57,086 nt of DNA from a virus. The DNA is taken from the IMG/VR virus record IMGVR_UViG_3300030328_001660, positions 1 through 57,086 of that record, one strand, 5' to 3'. Below, one piece after another: positions 21,501 to 30,198 of this stretch. The position numbers and the translations under genes were made by a program. The notes below the pieces were generated by a model that worked only from the letters and a program-made list of their open reading frames with translations, was not told the origin of the DNA and searched no databases. Numbering within the stretch: the stretch's first letter is position 1; every line of letters starts with the position of its first letter.

Positions 21501-24500
21501 CCTCGACTCAGATTGGAAAAATCTTTGAGCTTATAAAAAAGCGAGATATTAAAACAATGGATGATATCGTTGCTTTAGAAGAGCTAGGTAAAACAGATGA
21601 AGATGCGGCTAAGGATTCACAAGAAATCGCGAAACTTAGAGGAGTTTTTAAAGTACCTATTCTAAGAAGAATTTACGGCGGCGGTCAAAAGAACTTTGAC
21701 GAAGAATTTGCGGAGGGAGGAAAGGGCTATGATGCGATGAAAGAATCAGGCATTGAGCCTAGCACTGAAAATATTGCTGCACTTAAGAAGATTCTATTTT
21801 CTAAGATAGGGGTTAGTGCCTCTAAATCTTACCTCATTGACGTAGCATTAGGAGTTGACGAAAAAACTAAAAAACTTGTACACTCTTATTTAAGGATTGA
21901 ACAGGAAAGGGACAAGCCCTTGTTAGAGGCTTGGAAAAACTTAATGGATATGGACAATAAAACATTAAGTAAGGAATTAGAAAACTCCATAACTCATATT
22001 GATTTGCTAGATAAAAAGCTGAGGCAACTATATAGGTTAGATAAATCGACAATGACATTTGAAGAATGGAAAAAAGTCAAGGGATACGACGAGAGGTTTG
22101 AGGCTGCTAAAAAATTCTTAACAGAAAAACATGAAGCGGGAGATGCAATCCATCCCGGCACTGATAACTACGCTGAGTTTAAAAGAATGGTTTCCGGCGT
22201 TGGCGGTAAACTAACGGCAGAATCTATTGGTTACTTAAGGGCATTAAACATCCTTAACTCTCAAGAATATAGAATAAATGCGGAGAGAATTAAAAACGCA
22301 GCGGAACTCTTGGGGTTAAAAGATTTTGATATAACAGATTATTTAGGGTTTGAGGCACACGCTGTATATCAAGTTATGTTACCCAGTGGAAACTCAGGAA
22401 GAACCTATAACACAAGAAACATGGGATTAGATACCTTAGGGATTTCTTTAGAAAGAGTAGCGAGAGTTTCTCAGTATACACATGAGGGCATTACTTACGA
22501 AAGCTTCTCTGACTTCCTTGAATCTGGCGCAGCACCTACAGATAAGGCAGTGCTCACCCAGCTATTTGAGGATTTCTTAGCCCAAGATAGCGACAATGCA
22601 GATGCCTTGGGGGCCTATGATCTTGCTGATCCTTTCTTAAGAGATCAAAGAGATGCGGGCAAGACAGACGAAGAGTTAGAACAAATCGTAGAAGACTTAA
22701 TGATTAAGCAAGAAATGCTTCTTTGGTCAAGCTACGATAGGCCGCCATCAAGTGTATTCCCTGACTATACAGTAGAAGATTCGGATGTTGGTTTGTTAGG
22801 AAATATCCTAAGGGAATGGTATTCTCACTCTGAAGGAAGGCATGAATCCTTACGAGATGAGATGAGAAGAGAAATGGACCATTGGAATAGGGAAGGAGAA
22901 AATAGTAAGTTCCTTGCTCTTAAAAATAAATCCGGTGGTCTAGTCAATAAGAAGGTTGTGGACGCTTCTAATGGTGCGTACCGATATACGCCATATCACG
23001 TTTCTGAAAACAACCCTACGTCAGTAATGCTTCATACAGCAGGCCAAAGGGGACCACTGGCAATGCGACCGAAGTATAAGGAATCTCAATACCATGATGT
23101 AGGTTTCTTCGGTCTACAAAAGCTTCATATCCAAGAGAGATTAGAAAGACTGCTTGGGCCTTTACACACTATTAGGCGAAACCAAAGAGAACTATCTGAC
23201 GAAGAAGTAATGGTAGGAGGAACTAATATTGGTGGGTTCTCTCCTTGGAACGCGGCTGAACTACCGCAAGTTATTCCAACTCTCCCAGCAAACATGGCTG
23301 CTGAAGTAGGAACTCCTGCTGGAGTAAGGGCAGCACAACTATATTACGAAACTCATATGTGGGCCACAGAAAGAGGATTACAAGAGCAGTTAGAAGCGGA
23401 CCCAGAAAACTTTGCAAGGTTCTACATTATTAGGGAGATTGAAAGGACAAGGCAAGACATTCACAGAAGAGTTAGAGAGGATGATGTTATAGCCGACTCT
23501 GATGTTACTGCCCATAGAAACGCTTGGGTAAGTGGACTGCATGATGTTGTCCGATACTCTCGGGATATTAAAAACCCAGAACCAAGAAGAAAGCTAAAGA
23601 TGTTCCCTGAAGGAGAACAATTCGCTGCTGTTAATCCTATTGCTGACGACTTAACTTATTATGAAAACTTAACCAGCGTCCTTTCAGAAGATAACCCAGA
23701 AGGTATCTTACTTAGGCGTAGTATCTTAGATGGTGAATTTAAGATGGGGCAAGCTCCTGACTTTAACTTAGTAATTGACTTGGATGAAGGTGCGGGGGAA
23801 ATGAATCTCTTTGAGTTTAGTGACTTAACCGAAGATGCGTGGGCAGTCCAGAACGCAGACTTTAATAAATTCTTAGCTGCCCAACTATTTACTGAAGCCA
23901 TTGGTAATGCCCTTAAAAACTATAAAGACGGTAAGTATGCAAAGTATGCTATGAGACCAGATGACTGGGAAACAGAAATTGGTGAAGGACTAACAACAGC
24001 AGAAGCTATAGCAGAAAGACAAGAGATACTACAAATGGCAAGGGAGTACGTAGCAGCTCTTCCTTCCTATACTTTGGAAGTAGGTATAGAAGAAGTACTG
24101 TACGATGACGCTAAGGGTCGAGGAAAGAAAACCAATAAATATAGGTTAGCTTTTAAACGACCTTCAGGAGAAGGGCAGGCACAAAAGGGTGTATACGGGG
24201 CTGCCGTAGGTTTTGGCATGACATTTATGACCTCTCAAAAGATTAGCGCAACAAGTGGTAAGTTCCTTCTAGGAGAAGGCGAAGCTTTAAAAATGTTTAG
24301 TATATTAGAGAACGCTCAAACAATGGAAGGGATTAACCTAAGCAATTGGCTTAACAAGGGATTAGGAATTAAAGTAGCTGCGAACGGTCAAGTAGTAAGA
24401 GCTGTACCTCTGCACGAACGTGTAGCAGACGCTTTAGGATACAGTGCTAGACCTATTAGGGATGCAGCCCTTACTAATTCTGAATCTATTAGCAGGGCTT

Positions 24501-27500
24501 CTGCTGGAGAAACAGGCTTAAGTGTAGTGCAAATGATCACGGCTGGTGAAGGGTTAAGTGTAGAAGGACGGGCAGTAACTGTTGTAGATTTAGATTACTA
24601 CGCAAGGGATGGGTCTGGTTGGGACGACGGAGACTTAGGAACAGCAACTTTTGCTTGGCTTGAGTCTTATATTAGCCCAGTTAAGAAACTAATTCGTATG
24701 ATTGATCAATCAGGGATTAATCCTGCTAGTCCTTTGACAGCAGTCAGAGGAGAACTTGTAGCATTAATAGCTGCAACAAGAGAAGGAGATGCAGCCTCGG
24801 GAATTGTTTTAAGATTGCTAGCACTTAAATTAGAAAATCCATTTTTAAGGTTAGACGGAGCAGGGCGAAAGGTAGAGATTTTCTTTAGTGAGAAAGATAG
24901 AAACGCAGAGAACTGGGGTGAATTACTACAAAGAGCAGACAGTTTAAGCACTAGTATTAAAACACAGATTTCAGACGAAGGGGTTCGCCTCAATAATGAT
25001 TTACACTATGCTGCTATGCAGTTTATCATGCTTGGAAAGACAGATATAAACAGCACGGATTTTGATACCTTAGTAGAGAACTTTAGAGAATTTTTAGGGA
25101 AGGACTTAGAGTTGACCGGGAGAAATGTAGAAGAAGAATTACAAGGAGCCTTAAGAGGGGCTGTTCTACATGGTAAAAGGGTTCCAATTACAAGCTCCGA
25201 TTCTATCTTTGCACAGGATTGGGATGAAGGTGACTTCGATTTAATGGCTGATTTTGCTTCTAACTACACAGCAGAAACACCTATTGAAAGATTGCCAGAA
25301 CAATTCAGGCCCCTATTTAAGGGACCCATATTGCAAATCGATAACCTAGTTGCAGACGGACGAATTACAAGACAAGAAGCTGTAACTATAAAGGCTATGC
25401 TATATAGAGCTTACTCTTTAAATCCAGAAATCATTCTTGGATTAACATTTGAGTCTTTGACAGAATCCATTAAGGGAGGAGCTGAAGCAGAACGAGCTGG
25501 GGATCAGTTTACAATTAGAATAGGCTCTAACTTTAGATCAGTTGCTAAGGACAATCCCCTTACAGCGATTGAAATATTTGCTCACGAAATTGCACATATC
25601 GCAAGGTTAAAATTTATTGCAGATAATTCCAACGAGTTTAACGAGCTAATGGGCCTTTATCAAAGCAAAGAAGGAAAGGTAGTACTAAAAAAAGCTGTAC
25701 TAGCTTGGCACGGGGGTGTATGGACTAAGGAAGCAAGAACAGAGTTTGAAAAATATATAGATGACCCTACTGGAGAAGAATTTATTGCTGGGTTTACGTC
25801 TTTATACTTACTTGCAGATGTAGCTCCAGTAATTAGAGACCTAAACAAAAAAGAATTAACAATCTTTGGAAAAACAGTAGCTGCTGTAAAGAGAATCTTT
25901 AGTTATATTTCTACTACTATGGGTAGGTTACAGATTGCTTTCCATACAGAAGACCCAGAGTTTAATAAGGCTATAAGAAGAATGTCTTTGAATGTATTTG
26001 GTTATGACTCAGGTACGGATGGGCATAGAAGCCAGTTTGATAGTACTGCCGTATCAGATGCTAGATTTGGTTGGGATGCAAAGCATAAGGGAAGTGTCTT
26101 ACCAAAGGTAGATGTTGAAAAGGATTTAGAAATACTAAGGCTTAATCAGAGGTACGTTGAACTGAAAGAAAGCGAAAGTAGAACAAGTGACGAAGAAACA
26201 GAATTAAATAACATTATAAATACTATGACTGAAGATCCTTATGCAAGTAGCGCGACAGGATTAACTTCGCATGGAGGAGAAGGCGGTACATTTACTAGAT
26301 GGGAATACATCACTACTTTAGACACAGTAAAAGAAAAATACGCTCCTCAGGCTAAGACTAGATCTGAATTAGAAGAGCCTAGTAGAAATCCAACGGGATC
26401 GGGAATTATTGATTTTGGTATGTTGATGGCTGAGGGTACATCCCAAGAAAAAGCAGCAGCTTTTGTTTACCTAAACGAAGCACTACTAAATACTTACGGA
26501 GAACCAGTTAGTAGAGGGCTAGGAGCAGTGGCAAACAAAATGCTTTCTAAAGGGGCAAGAGATAAGGTTATTGCAGCTTTAATTGGCAACACAGGACATG
26601 AATCAACATGGAACTCTAACTTCTTGATTCCCATAATGCTAACTACTCTCATTGATGATAACATCGCTACAGTTTCAGGATCGTTTACTAATCCAAGAGG
26701 AACTCCTTCTGTTAGAAAAATCCTAGGAGAACTAGAAAACTTTTCGGGTCAAATGAGAAGTAATAAGACAACAATAGTTAAACTGATACAAAACAAAATG
26801 ACATCCTTGTGGAAAGGAGAAGGGGTCGCTGGAAAAAAAGCTAACTTGATTTTAGAAACATTAAATATACAAGTTATTGAAAGCGTTTCACAAAGAAATG
26901 AAACTGAAGGAAAATACGAATTTGATTTATCAGAAAAAGCCATTGGTGTTGCTTTAGACGAAGACGTTAAAAAAGAAATAGCTGAACAGTTGCATGAGAT
27001 GTCTGAAGTATTTGTACAGATGGCTTTAAGAAATGTAACAAACGGTAAGGCTATTGGAGAATTTGGAGAAGGATTTACTAGCGTAGTTCCTTATAGACTA
27101 GGAACATCGCTGGATATTGAAAACATTTCCGGTGAAGCAGTCTTTGTAGATACAATGAAAGGTCTTATTTCCCAAAGACTTTTAACAAAACTAGACGAAA
27201 GTGGAATGGTTGAAGGAACTATTTTACTAGCAAACGGAACACTACCTCACTTAACAAATGACAACCAAGCTTTTAATGACCTTAAAAAACTTAAAGATAA
27301 CTTCCCATCAATATATGGATTCCTTTTAGAAAGTGCTGTAGACCAATTGGGAGGAGATAGAGATAGAGAGTTAAGGGTAAGATCTTTAGATAACAGACTA
27401 CAGAGTAAAGAATTCGATGCTTTAATTAAAATACGACATTCTTCTCTAAAGTTAATGAATCAACTAACTAAAGGTAATATTACTTTACATACTTTATTTA

Positions 27501-29887
27501 AAGATTCAGGAACTAGAAGAGAACGACAACGATTTGAAACTGAATACAAGCATATGGTTAGTGCAGCCAAAGAAAGCAGCGACAATGTAGCCAATAGATT
27601 AGAAGGGTTAACCGTTAAGAGCTACGAGGTTTCTCCCAATATAAAGGCAAGATCAACTGTTAAAGCAGGAAGAATTGCAAAATCTTTAGGAGTACCTAGA
27701 GATGCCATTACACATATATTTAGAAACTTCTTAGAACGGTCTGCGGTAGGAGCATACTACCCTAACGATAACTTTGCACTTCCAGAAGTAAATGAAACTT
27801 TGCAAGCTAATGAGCAAATGAAAAAATACTTTGTCGTAGATATTACAAGTTTGTCTGAAAACGCAAGGCACGGTCTATATAACGAAACTGCCGAAAAACT
27901 TATGATGAGAGAATTTGGAGCACACGCTACTGTTTCGCAAGTTTTAGATCTAGTAGAGTCTGTAAATACATCTTCATATGGTATTCTAGACGCAGAAGGA
28001 AATAGTTCTAGGGAGCAGACTGAAGCAATTAAGACAAGTGTAGAGGTCTTAAGAAATAAACATGACACTATTAGAAAGATAAGAAACACTAACGAACTTA
28101 AATCTACCAATATACTTGACAGTGCTGTTCCAGAGTATGGTAACGCAATTACTCGAATATCATTTGGTGGCAACTTGTTTATGGCAACCACTATTGTAGA
28201 AAATGGATTTGCTGCACTAGACGAATTACTTGGAAGAGGGAACATCACTGGTTTTGTAAGAAGTGCCTTTGCACCATTCAGTGCTATTACAAACAGAAAG
28301 GAAAGGGCTAGAGTTCTAAAGGACCACGCCTACCTTATTGATTCCATGACCCAAGGATTTTTACCTGAATTTGAAAAACCCTTTGGAGGAAGAGAAGACT
28401 CTGGGCCATTGAAATTCCTTAAAGGGTGGGGATCACAACAGATGCGATTAGCTAAGTGGCAGTTAAAAAACATTTCTGCTGCCCGTGCTGTTAACCTAAG
28501 ATCCTACATCCAATCTACACTGGAGCTAGATAAGAAGGGGAATCGACCTCTTATTCGTTTGGCTGAAATTTTAGAAAACCCCAGTGACTTTAGTGAGGTT
28601 AGTTTTAACAGGGAAATAAGTCAGTTACCAATGGATAAACAAGAGGCCGCATTAAAGGAGGCTCTTCGAGTAGCGGGCATTAGTAGTTACGCAAATCTTG
28701 GAATTATTACCTACCTTATGAAAGCAGGACTTCTTCGGACTGATAAGCTAAACATGCTTTTAGAAATGATGCCAGAAAACGGACGGTACAGTCCCTTTGA
28801 AATGAGTCACGAACTGTTCTCTAGTCACTCAGAAACTACAGATACTAAAGACTACAACGATAAGCTAGACATAATTACGGGTCTAAAAGAAGCTGAAAGA
28901 TCCTACATCGAAGAGGCTATCCTAGCTCCAAATGCTTTTGATACTCAAACTCAAGAACTAGGAACAGCCGGAGCATTGTTTGAGATCTATCGAAGATATC
29001 CAGTTCTTTTTGTTTCTCAACAGCTTATTAGAAAGTCAAGTAGGGCTAGTCCCATGAGGGCAGGAATGGGTCTAGCTAGTCTCCTCCTTCTAGATATCAT
29101 GTATATGGTAGCTTTGCAGCTAGCTGCGGGTGTAACAATGGACGAGATTATTGAAGAGTTTGAACAAAACGGATTTGCTAAAACAACAAAACTGATAGCC
29201 AGAACACCACTAATGGGACGTTATTTAGCAATGATTGCTCCGATAGCATCTTTAGGAGCTAAAGCTATTAGCGAGGGAAAAATGTTCGGTGCATTTGACT
29301 TGCAAAGAGAACTAGCAGCAAATTCAGGGTTTATTCCTTTAGCTGCTTTAGGACAAGGTTTAGGGGCTGGCATTACCGGAATACAAACTACAGGGGCTTT
29401 GATGGGCTTAAACGACATGCCAGTAGGTCAAGACATCTTAAACGCAACAAGAGTTATTCCGGGAGCAGACGCAGCTTTAAGACTTAGCGTATACTCTCTG
29501 GCCGGAGACGGAATTGAGAGAAAGGATAGGAGATCTTCCAGTAGAAGTACTAGATCAGGAGGAGTTGGAACTAATCAGGTAAGGAATGTTCACTACGGAA
29601 TGAGGCAAGACGAGGCACTAACCACTTGGGAGTACTATGCCCGTGACATGTATAAGGAAGTATTAGGAGAAGGTGTTGTCCCACAAGCAATTCAAGAATA
29701 CCACTCACAGCTTCAGCTTATGAATAGCTTAGAAAACACAATGGCCCCGCCCGCCGCACAAACACCCGCGCCGCCCGAACCCGCGCAGCCGGAGATCACT
29801 ACCTCTATTTCCAAACCCGAGAATATCGTAGAAGCAATCATAGACAGAAAGCCTGAGAAGGCACCGGAGGGTTTACTGGACTCATAG
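15593..29887 (+). CDS. Giant 4,764-residue ejection-module protein with a zinc metallopeptidase motif (gp16 position)
   Basis: Uninterrupted 14.3-kb frame. Near residues 273-307 is a Gly/Ala hydrophobic segment (SMGISLGISAGTAGVG), followed by a Gly-rich patch of the kind seen in ejected proteins. Residues about 697-750 are an acidic Pro/Asp linker, then a Lys/Glu coiled coil to about 815. HEIAH at 3331-3335 with Glu3395/Glu3396 in GEEFIAGF downstream fits a gluzincin-type zinc peptidase. Near the C-terminus are three hydrophobic or Gly/Ala-rich segments (about 4490-4513, 4540-4560, 4578-4607) and a GC-rich Pro/Ala tail. T7 gp16 has 1,318 residues. The rest is unrecognised; it may be a multi-domain 'polyvalent' protein delivered with the DNA. 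No lysozyme or polymerase motif was found. Confidence 0.85.
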   Translation: MTSQNLNAWATSDLPFYFRDNEEQNQGIREWSEFTEGFKKLSEPSIVGGRTPDISDSWSIDLETGELVRGVYDITTAMTHGSYSSYYGGMFEDNQARSKYSARMQLGAYKHDLYKGTALEFSEKDKKLLNHYASKSAWNLSRLGDPFRDEQEEAGVDLWDVPVFTNFNETPDNIMGRDAPEGWDPQQALEVLKLKDPQMYSVYLNTLGGRENVDDLLSETKNPYDFFYTLTNEMQQIAYMRTQMEWWKTASASEVVTEYVYNFVVEGIANDPDFAASMGISLGISAGTAGVGAIPSFIVAAAAKVLKTGINFAKFLKWTARLQNRMNQLQRYLPENLGPTLVNKIPQVKSFAQHGKFAQFSVNRLGDVGEGLITGGLAEIGNQYRQLDAGTLDSFSVTRVINESLIEAAFSPAVNPAIGGLYKGIGALGSLGSNQIAVPLANALLGENSVKGISNFVGKIGRTANPQALAERLELIEINTEIRAELEALTLEGTDIETGVEEDTDPTSPTGVISAVIASLFDETGMSKAEFLTSVKEILTDFREQADNPTDARRPKEGKEQEVVLAELAQELVNRNQEVILERNDGNKQVFANILGWTKQHITLAKQAAKKGMSYKDYVNQIIERGEEFNLVPNDIRKAVVEKLGEKFKDATTEERLEVAKEILQERIQEQKKAITEFNQRTDEGEAEADARDEDIDGIDPDPADPAPADPEPKPVDPEKRKGDDDPKDPGLEGGEGGPPARKRSEDPLVRREELKRKLEKQKRELEALKKKLEDRLKSDPDPKIKEKVEKVRSLVLSVEKQLETVTVDLNQMLADHAIDNAELKPLVNTLIDLRDRLHKISEDLKVDQEDDKGVIWSYFRAKRFEALLTKLNRLYIEEGEGGNVKSADISPELRQTLEDIKKELKDDNSKTADRMKQYINGVLAGTEKQMTPKTISQYLVRGGQVIKSHMERLEKTDLYKENSALVKEFNKTLRDYKRVIANIQRGETLNDIQKFFAIQLQQTGARAQRKETEVFEAKEKLFNDMIGDKEAEGETVTVNELLPVLHQFSEWRQNKEAVVEENPEKGEKEYTIEEAKEIFGKEAAAVKQKIKTLSIGKLQNLRAGGRYSYIRGDYEHNYNDSDVLGTSYDPEYVLERSNEDGKELDPETVDDTAEMIVEPEGLDDMKQADLNKFIDDVMGGEGGKGGKNKDKVARIRAWIANKNAEVKPKRTGPAYLPSPTVVYETLDAADGSSLFEDSFDVRNAEAREVGFEDYFHAVNSYNLYVIGIHKNKENFAKAAKGIGRKEIKEAWDARSKLSEKQRDAAKAQKINLVKQMKKELRTEDIVFTRSLDKDVEAWIQFEAALDMLATKADPTKGIAAWRINQAMPAYLRDYVGLKPYVVFGRENVLGKSHSALMPSDVVDVDMASATDRQVVQHTLRYRPEELLNIARAWKERGVAKIDGWQKQELANVLDTLEAQAMDESNPNSAANLYYTIAFIERLESASELVNRELFKMRQEKRDGGWIMEVDGDTGFPIKFTKDESTWIGDARGHIRDRINSLIERRQTRSLRNIAEKFGLTLEEQRNEFHFPTYVITDAEGNISDNVADVIIESMRTELEGLHEGQLSLTKLGNGEYGYGSSKNVGYAVVDFLSDKEMPSIQSLTAITDKDGKVIPAQADEDTEIKGQPTNVRLPIEGEVNHAMPIPAMKLAALVSNYKARERMRFILGKEKFTPKEREAYKAWVEAKWSDIKSELKDPDPTGEQVPFAVIPQIVGNRLHEQVMKRSEVKAFIMELLLDVPRNAEGFIHDQVTRRRGSRLMFNEGMEEGIVQVVDRDGNIVDRDIKNLDKDQGLMVDLSHGDHILVPLGRIGEILAIEAMGPMFKGLTSVAVEEVMKLRDKREADGTGTSINDFLSNDNWSDRVASGVFEMKLMSLANDPNATIEVDGKKMTAEEIMNGILDGTFKRKEKTELDFYMRGAITAGRNNTDTSTQIGKIFELIKKRDIKTMDDIVALEELGKTDEDAAKDSQEIAKLRGVFKVPILRRIYGGGQKNFDEEFAEGGKGYDAMKESGIEPSTENIAALKKILFSKIGVSASKSYLIDVALGVDEKTKKLVHSYLRIEQERDKPLLEAWKNLMDMDNKTLSKELENSITHIDLLDKKLRQLYRLDKSTMTFEEWKKVKGYDERFEAAKKFLTEKHEAGDAIHPGTDNYAEFKRMVSGVGGKLTAESIGYLRALNILNSQEYRINAERIKNAAELLGLKDFDITDYLGFEAHAVYQVMLPSGNSGRTYNTRNMGLDTLGISLERVARVSQYTHEGITYESFSDFLESGAAPTDKAVLTQLFEDFLAQDSDNADALGAYDLADPFLRDQRDAGKTDEELEQIVEDLMIKQEMLLWSSYDRPPSSVFPDYTVEDSDVGLLGNILREWYSHSEGRHESLRDEMRREMDHWNREGENSKFLALKNKSGGLVNKKVVDASNGAYRYTPYHVSENNPTSVMLHTAGQRGPLAMRPKYKESQYHDVGFFGLQKLHIQERLERLLGPLHTIRRNQRELSDEEVMVGGTNIGGFSPWNAAELPQVIPTLPANMAAEVGTPAGVRAAQLYYETHMWATERGLQEQLEADPENFARFYIIREIERTRQDIHRRVREDDVIADSDVTAHRNAWVSGLHDVVRYSRDIKNPEPRRKLKMFPEGEQFAAVNPIADDLTYYENLTSVLSEDNPEGILLRRSILDGEFKMGQAPDFNLVIDLDEGAGEMNLFEFSDLTEDAWAVQNADFNKFLAAQLFTEAIGNALKNYKDGKYAKYAMRPDDWETEIGEGLTTAEAIAERQEILQMAREYVAALPSYTLEVGIEEVLYDDAKGRGKKTNKYRLAFKRPSGEGQAQKGVYGAAVGFGMTFMTSQKISATSGKFLLGEGEALKMFSILENAQTMEGINLSNWLNKGLGIKVAANGQVVRAVPLHERVADALGYSARPIRDAALTNSESISRASAGETGLSVVQMITAGEGLSVEGRAVTVVDLDYYARDGSGWDDGDLGTATFAWLESYISPVKKLIRMIDQSGINPASPLTAVRGELVALIAATREGDAASGIVLRLLALKLENPFLRLDGAGRKVEIFFSEKDRNAENWGELLQRADSLSTSIKTQISDEGVRLNNDLHYAAMQFIMLGKTDINSTDFDTLVENFREFLGKDLELTGRNVEEELQGALRGAVLHGKRVPITSSDSIFAQDWDEGDFDLMADFASNYTAETPIERLPEQFRPLFKGPILQIDNLVADGRITRQEAVTIKAMLYRAYSLNPEIILGLTFESLTESIKGGAEAERAGDQFTIRIGSNFRSVAKDNPLTAIEIFAHEIAHIARLKFIADNSNEFNELMGLYQSKEGKVVLKKAVLAWHGGVWTKEARTEFEKYIDDPTGEEFIAGFTSLYLLADVAPVIRDLNKKELTIFGKTVAAVKRIFSYISTTMGRLQIAFHTEDPEFNKAIRRMSLNVFGYDSGTDGHRSQFDSTAVSDARFGWDAKHKGSVLPKVDVEKDLEILRLNQRYVELKESESRTSDEETELNNIINTMTEDPYASSATGLTSHGGEGGTFTRWEYITTLDTVKEKYAPQAKTRSELEEPSRNPTGSGIIDFGMLMAEGTSQEKAAAFVYLNEALLNTYGEPVSRGLGAVANKMLSKGARDKVIAALIGNTGHESTWNSNFLIPIMLTTLIDDNIATVSGSFTNPRGTPSVRKILGELENFSGQMRSNKTTIVKLIQNKMTSLWKGEGVAGKKANLILETLNIQVIESVSQRNETEGKYEFDLSEKAIGVALDEDVKKEIAEQLHEMSEVFVQMALRNVTNGKAIGEFGEGFTSVVPYRLGTSLDIENISGEAVFVDTMKGLISQRLLTKLDESGMVEGTILLANGTLPHLTNDNQAFNDLKKLKDNFPSIYGFLLESAVDQLGGDRDRELRVRSLDNRLQSKEFDALIKIRHSSLKLMNQLTKGNITLHTLFKDSGTRRERQRFETEYKHMVSAAKESSDNVANRLEGLTVKSYEVSPNIKARSTVKAGRIAKSLGVPRDAITHIFRNFLERSAVGAYYPNDNFALPEVNETLQANEQMKKYFVVDITSLSENARHGLYNETAEKLMMREFGAHATVSQVLDLVESVNTSSYGILDAEGNSSREQTEAIKTSVEVLRNKHDTIRKIRNTNELKSTNILDSAVPEYGNAITRISFGGNLFMATTIVENGFAALDELLGRGNITGFVRSAFAPFSAITNRKERARVLKDHAYLIDSMTQGFLPEFEKPFGGREDSGPLKFLKGWGSQQMRLAKWQLKNISAARAVNLRSYIQSTLELDKKGNRPLIRLAEILENPSDFSEVSFNREISQLPMDKQEAALKEALRVAGISSYANLGIITYLMKAGLLRTDKLNMLLEMMPENGRYSPFEMSHELFSSHSETTDTKDYNDKLDIITGLKEAERSYIEEAILAPNAFDTQTQELGTAGALFEIYRRYPVLFVSQQLIRKSSRASPMRAGMGLASLLLLDIMYMVALQLAAGVTMDEIIEEFEQNGFAKTTKLIARTPLMGRYLAMIAPIASLGAKAISEGKMFGAFDLQRELAANSGFIPLAALGQGLGAGITGIQTTGALMGLNDMPVGQDILNATRVIPGADAALRLSVYSLAGDGIERKDRRSSSRSTRSGGVGTNQVRNVHYGMRQDEALTTWEYYARDMYKEVLGEGVVPQAIQEYHSQLQLMNSLENTMAPPAAQTPAPPEPAQPEITTSISKPENIVEAIIDRKPEKAPEGLLDS

Positions 29888-29888
29888 A

Positions 29889-29903
29889 TACCCAACTAGG
29901 GTA
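29889..29903 (+). other. Short hairpin after the giant gene
   Basis: TACCC (29889-29893), loop AACTA, GGGTA (29899-29903), starting two bases after the giant gene's stop and followed by TTGACATTTT. A weak terminator or processing site is possible. Confidence 0.3.
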
Positions 29904-29915
29904 TTGACATTTTAA

Positions 29916-29935
29916 CTGTTAAGGAGGGTTAACAG
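29916..29935 (+). promoter_or_regulatory. Ribosome-binding site held in the loop of a 7-pair hairpin
   Basis: CTGTTAA (29916-29922) pairs perfectly with TTAACAG (29929-29935), leaving exactly GGAGGG in the 6-base loop. The holin-like ATG starts two bases later at 29938. A Shine-Dalgarno displayed in a loop can tune translation timing, which would suit a lysis gene. Confidence 0.6.
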
Positions 29936-29937
29936 AT

Positions 29938-30198
29938 ATGGAAGCAATAGAAGGACACCTTATCGATATCGCAATGTCTGTAGTAGGTACTGCTTTATTT
30001 GCGTTAATTGGTTTTGTTTGGAAGATTAGTCACAAGGTTACTGAGCTACAGAAAAGGTTAGACAATACTGTTCAGTTAAATCAAAAAGACATTAATCAGT
30101 TAAATAAAGATATTGATATGGTAATGAGTAAGGTCGATAAACATGGTGAGTGGACTACAAATAGAATGATGTCAATTGCTAAGGAGATGCCACGATGA
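29938..30198 (+). CDS. Holin-like single-pass membrane protein
   Basis: 86 residues. A short acidic N-terminus is followed by one clear membrane segment (residues about 10-30, IAMSVVGTALFALIGFVW), then a long charged coiled-coil tail (ISHKVTELQKRLDN...). This is the layout of T7 gp17.5-type and related class II/III holins. It is placed at the end of the virion operon, where T7-like lysis genes lie. Its stop overlaps the next start (ATGA). No endolysin is adjacent. Confidence 0.55.
   Translation: MEAIEGHLIDIAMSVVGTALFALIGFVWKISHKVTELQKRLDNTVQLNQKDINQLNKDIDMVMSKVDKHGEWTTNRMMSIAKEMPR

Noticed and set aside
26579-26640. Lysozyme or chitinase-like motif (GHESTW) in the giant protein
   Set aside because: Only a few residues match, with no surrounding glycosidase core.
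15593-29887. N4-type virion RNA polymerase within the giant protein
   Set aside because: I looked for D..GR, motif B (R-x3-K...YG) and HDS in order and found no consistent set.
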